A stretch of 26,105 bases of DNA. It comes from Sphingomonadaceae bacterium. Lineage in GTDB: Bacteria > Pseudomonadota > Alphaproteobacteria > Sphingomonadales > Sphingomonadaceae. Positions within the stretch are counted from its first letter, which is position 1, and each line of letters opens with the position of its first letter. A model generated the notes under the pieces. It was not told where the DNA came from. It did no database searches and saw only the letters and a program-made list of their open reading frames with translations. The translations under genes and the position numbers were made by a program. The stretch spans positions 1-26,105 of the forward strand of contig SHLU01000005.1 in NCBI GenBank assembly GCA_004282995.1, written 5' to 3'. This document shows positions 23,530 to 26,105 of the stretch, one piece after another.

Positions 23530-24381
23530 TCAGGCCGCTGCGCGCGGCTGCATGTAATCCAGCAACGTCGCCAGTTCATCGCGCAGCTTGTGGCGATGAA
23601 CGACGCGGTCGACCATGCCGTGCTTGTGCAGATATTCCGCGCGCTGGAAGCCTTCGGGCAATTGTTCGCGGATCGTGTCCTGGATTACGCGCTGCCCGGC
23701 AAAACCGATCAGTGCGCCCGGTTCGGCAATATGGACGTCGCCGAGCATGGCATAGCTGGCGGTGACACCGCCCGTGGTCGGGTCGGTCAGCACCACGATA
23801 TAGGGCAGCCCGGCCTCGCGCAGGCGGCGGGTCATCACCGTGGCCTTGGGCATCTGCATCAGGCTTAGAATGCCTTCCTGCATCCGCGCGCCACCTGCGG
23901 CGGTGACGACAACATAAGCGCATTTACGGGTCAGTGCGCGCTCGGCACCGGCGCAAAATGCCGTGCCCACCGCCATGCCCATGCTGCCGCCCATGAAGTG
24001 GAAGTCCTGCACGCCGACAACTGCTGGCTGTCCATCGATCGCGCCCGAACCGACGGTGAAGGCGTCGGCATGAGGATTCTTGGCCCGCGCCTGCTTGAGC
24101 CGGTCGGGATATTTCTTCTGGTCCTTAAACTTGAGCGGGTCTTCGGTGACCTCGGGCTGCGGCAGGACTTCATAGCCCTCGTCGAGCAGCTGGCGCAGCC
24201 GTTCATCGGCGCCGATGCGGCCGTGGTGGTCGCAGCGCGGGCAGACCTTGGCGTTATCCTCGTATTCCTTGACGAACAGCATCTCCGCGCAGGACGGGCA
24301 CTTGACCCATAGATCCTTGTCGGAGGTCCGCTTGTTCGAGCCAAAGGGCAGCGAGCTTCTGACGCGTGTAAACCAGTTCAT
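23530..24381 (-). CDS. accD: Acetyl-CoA carboxylase carboxyltransferase subunit beta
   Basis: AccD pairs with AccA to transfer the carboxyl group from biotin to acetyl-CoA, the first committed step of fatty acid synthesis. The 283-residue protein begins with MNWFTRVRSSLP and has the four-cysteine zinc ribbon C28-P-S-C31 ... C47-P-R-C50. The carboxyltransferase core follows, with DFHFMGGSMGMAVG, TAAGGARMQEGILSLMQM and DPTTGGVTASYAMLGD. The ATG at 24381 has AAGGA 8 nt upstream, which overlaps the trpA stop region; only 10 bp separate the genes, so they are cotranscribed. Confidence 0.98.
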   Translation of the reverse strand: MNWFTRVRSSLPFGSNKRTSDKDLWVKCPSCAEMLFVKEYEDNAKVCPRCDHHGRIGADERLRQLLDEGYEVLPQPEVTEDPLKFKDQKKYPDRLKQARAKNPHADAFTVGSGAIDGQPAVVGVQDFHFMGGSMGMAVGTAFCAGAERALTRKCAYVVVTAAGGARMQEGILSLMQMPKATVMTRRLREAGLPYIVVLTDPTTGGVTASYAMLGDVHIAEPGALIGFAGQRVIQDTIREQLPEGFQRAEYLHKHGMVDRVVHRHKLRDELATLLDYMQPRAAA

Positions 24382-24391
24382 ATTCGTATCC

Positions 24392-25171
24392 TTAGCGCGC
24401 GGAATGGACCGCGTCTGCGAGAGCCGACGTCAGATCCTTTAGCCTGACCGGAGCGTCCATGCCAGATTCGCCGACCAGTTCAACGAGGGCCGAGCCGACT
24501 ACCACGCCGTCTGCAACCCTGGCGATGGCGCTGGCCTGCTCGGGCGTGCGCACGCCGAAACCCACGGCGACGGGAAGATCGGTGGCAGCTTTGAGACGCG
24601 CGACCGCATCCTCGATGCTGGCCTGCGCGGCCTGTTGTTGCCCGGTAATCCCGGCAACCGAGACGTAATAGAGAAACCCGTCCGACCCTTCGAGGACTTG
24701 CGGCAGACGCTTGTCGTCGGTCGTGGGGGTGGCGAGCCGGATGGGGGCGATGCCCTTGGCCCGAAGGGCGGGGCCGAGCGCTTCATCTTCTTCGGGCGGA
24801 ATGTCGACGCAGATCACGCCATCGACGCCGGCATCAGCGCAACGATCTGCAAACCATTCCGGCCCACGCCGGATCATCGGATTGGCATAGCCCATCAGCA
24901 CCAGCGGCACGTCGGGATGGCGCGCACGGAACGCACTCGCGATGGCAAAGACATCGGCGGTGGTCGTGCCAGCACCGAGCGAGCGGATATTGGCCTGCTG
25001 GATCGCCGGGCCATCGGCCATGGGATCGGTGAAAGGCATGCCCAGCTCAATCACATCCGCGCCGCCCTCGACGAGTGCATCGAGATTGGCCGCCGTGTCC
25101 CCGTCGCCCGCGGTGACGAAGCAGACGAGGACCGGGTGGGACTTGGCGAATGTGGAGGAGAGGTGAGTCAT
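24392..25171 (-). CDS. trpA: Tryptophan synthase alpha chain
   Basis: TrpA cleaves indole-3-glycerol phosphate to indole and glyceraldehyde 3-phosphate, passing indole through a tunnel to TrpB. This 259-residue TIM barrel carries both catalytic residues, E42 (DVIELGMPFTDP) and D53 (MADGPAIQ), as well as VGFGVRTPEQA and the phosphate-binding end VVVGSALVEL. Its start at 25171 forms an ATGA overlap with the upstream membrane-protein gene, so its translation may now depend on coupling to that gene rather than to trpB. GGAGAGG stands 4-10 nt downstream-looking on the opposite strand only; no strong Shine-Dalgarno was seen on the coding strand. Confidence 0.97.
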   Translation of the reverse strand: MTHLSSTFAKSHPVLVCFVTAGDGDTAANLDALVEGGADVIELGMPFTDPMADGPAIQQANIRSLGAGTTTADVFAIASAFRARHPDVPLVLMGYANPMIRRGPEWFADRCADAGVDGVICVDIPPEEDEALGPALRAKGIAPIRLATPTTDDKRLPQVLEGSDGFLYYVSVAGITGQQQAAQASIEDAVARLKAATDLPVAVGFGVRTPEQASAIARVADGVVVGSALVELVGESGMDAPVRLKDLTSALADAVHSAR

Positions 25172-25677
25172 GGTGCTTTCGTTACAAATGATCGGACCGC
25201 GTAGGCCGCCTTAATGGTACTGAGGAGGAGTCCTAGACCCATAGTGCCTAGCCAAGGTATCATGAGCCAGAGAGACGGCCTCACAAAGCATTCATAAAAG
25301 AACGCACCATCGAGTTCGTCGCAGCTGTTGTATCGCCAGACACCCACAGTCATTAGCAACCACAACACAATGCTGACAATCATAACGAAAAAGAACGTTC
25401 TGTAGGTGGTGAGGCGGCGATCCTTTGCTGATGAGGGGGCTGATCTCTCAACAAAATCAGATAGATGCCAGAAAAAGAAAATCGGAGCCAAGATTATATA
25501 AACTGTGAGCGTCTCTCCTAGTGGGCCTGCCACATAGCTGAAGTCCTCGGAACCATAGCTTGTTTGTTCCGGCATTATCCAAAACCAGTAATTTGCGGCT
25601 GAAAGAGCTGTAGCCAAAAGCACGGTCCCGATGCTCGTAAGCCAATTCAGGATCTTTTGGCGATACTCCGCGGTCAC
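25168..25677 (-). CDS. Orphan four-helix membrane protein between trpB and trpA
   Basis: This 169-residue protein of unknown function has four predicted membrane segments, at about residues 10-35, 54-75, 92-113 and 135-160. A short loop with two cysteines (NSCDELDG and YECFVRP) lies between helices 3 and 4. Both termini are probably on the same side of the membrane. The start is a GTG three bases past the trpB stop with no clear Shine-Dalgarno, so the true start is uncertain. The end overlaps trpA as ATGA. By hand count its DNA is about 49% GC over 25201-25680 against about 60-62% in flanking trpA and trpB lines, and it uses codons such as ATA, AGA and TCA that are uncommon nearby. This suggests a gene acquired into the trp operon. 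I do not recognise a family. Confidence 0.75.
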   Translation of the reverse strand: MTAEYRQKILNWLTSIGTVLLATALSAANYWFWIMPEQTSYGSEDFSYVAGPLGETLTVYIILAPIFFFWHLSDFVERSAPSSAKDRRLTTYRTFFFVMIVSIVLWLLMTVGVWRYNSCDELDGAFFYECFVRPSLWLMIPWLGTMGLGLLLSTIKAAYAVRSFVTKAP

Positions 25678-25680
25678 AGC

Positions 25681-26105
25681 CTAAATCTCCACTCCCAGCT
25701 TCTCAGCCACGGTGAAGATGTCCTTGTCCCCGCGCCCACACAGGTTTGCGAGGATCACGCTATCCTTCGGCATTTCCTTCGCGCGTTTGGCCACTGCCGC
25801 GATCGCGTGGCTCGGCTCCAGAGCTGGGATGATGCCCTCTGTCCGGCAGAGGAGCTGGAAGCCCTCAAGCGCTTCCTCGTCGGTGACGGCGGTGTATTCG
25901 ACGCGGCCGGTGTCTTTCAGCCACGCGTGTTCGGGGCCGATGCCGGGATAGTCGAGCCCGGCGCTGATCGAGTGGCCTTCGGTGATCTGCCCGTCCTCGT
26001 CCTGCAGAAGATAAGTCTTGTTGCCGTGCAAGACGCCGGGCGCGCCGCCGAGCAGGCTGGCAGCATGTTCATCGCCGTCGAGGCCATGCCCCGCCGCCTC
26101 GACGC
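25681..26105 (-). CDS. trpB: Tryptophan synthase beta chain, 3' part
   Basis: TrpB joins indole and serine, with pyridoxal phosphate, to make tryptophan. Only the last 141 residues are in the window; the gene continues past the right edge. They read VEAAGHGLDGDEHAASLLGG onward with GNKTYLLQDEDGQITEGHSI, SAGLDYPGIGPEHAWL and the C-terminal CGRGDKDIFTVAEKLG, where the GRGDKD motif is typical of TrpB. The active-site lysine and the phosphate-binding glycine loop lie outside the window. Its stop (TAG at 25681-25683) is followed three bases later by the GTG start of the orphan membrane gene rather than by trpA. Confidence 0.96.
   Translation of the reverse strand, partial: VEAAGHGLDGDEHAASLLGGAPGVLHGNKTYLLQDEDGQITEGHSISAGLDYPGIGPEHAWLKDTGRVEYTAVTDEEALEGFQLLCRTEGIIPALEPSHAIAAVAKRAKEMPKDSVILANLCGRGDKDIFTVAEKLGVEI

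Noticed and set aside
1..26105. CRISPR arrays, insertion sequences, prophage genes or toxin-antitoxin pairs
   Set aside because: I saw no regularly spaced direct repeats, transposase or integrase motifs, phage structural genes or paired small toxin/antitoxin frames on either strand.

Overview
The window is a gene-dense, high-GC stretch of bacterial chromosome. It fits an alphaproteobacterium of the Sphingomonadales, most likely Erythrobacteraceae. The support is a trpB-[insert]-trpA-accD-folC cluster, a CpdR-type response regulator divergent from an N-formylglutamate amidohydrolase, a SapC-family protein, a eukaryote-like NADP isocitrate dehydrogenase and a GNAT/nitrilase fusion. This placement is inference from gene content and order, not from a search. 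No phage, insertion sequence, CRISPR array or rRNA is visible. Almost everything is housekeeping or conserved accessory sequence.

Layout. 1-3661 (+): a class I SAM-dependent methyltransferase, then alaS. 3691-8707 (-): a 58-aa hydrophilic protein whose ribosome-binding site abuts an inverted repeat, a Kef-type cation/proton antiporter, a GNAT-nitrilase fusion, and icd with a clear terminator. 8894-9467 (-): tRNA-Val(GAC) with its terminator, and cpdR. 9564-10523 (+): N-formylglutamate amidohydrolase. 10524-10707 is a hairpin-rich intergenic stretch holding a strong minus-strand terminator and a possible 18-codon micro-ORF. 10708-13009 (-): SapC-family protein and an FAD-linked D-2-hydroxyacid dehydrogenase. 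13168-16191 (+): an exported-looking hypothetical protein, a DEAD-box RNA helicase and a sterol desaturase/fatty acid hydroxylase family membrane enzyme. 16188-18506 (-): UvrD/PcrA helicase, whose stop codon interlocks with the desaturase stop in one CTAG. 18629-18907 (+): a small secreted protein with a textbook terminator. 19008-20335 (-): an rRNA-modification pair (RluB-type pseudouridine synthase and RsmD, ATGA overlap). 20445-22214 (+): an AmpG-like MFS transporter. 22215-26105 (-): the trpB(partial)-[orphan membrane gene]-trpA-accD-folC operon.

The genes mostly act in translation and RNA maintenance (alaS, tRNA-Val, DEAD helicase, rluB, rsmD), DNA repair (uvrD), central metabolism (icd, trpAB, accD, folC, D-2-hydroxyacid dehydrogenase), cell-cycle proteolysis control (cpdR) and envelope or ion transport (antiporter, AmpG-like transporter). 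The items most worth a second look are the AT-richer four-helix membrane gene lodged between trpB and trpA, the structured region at 10546-10694, and the hairpin over the ribosome-binding site of the 58-aa protein. I found no convincing multi-gene novel system.
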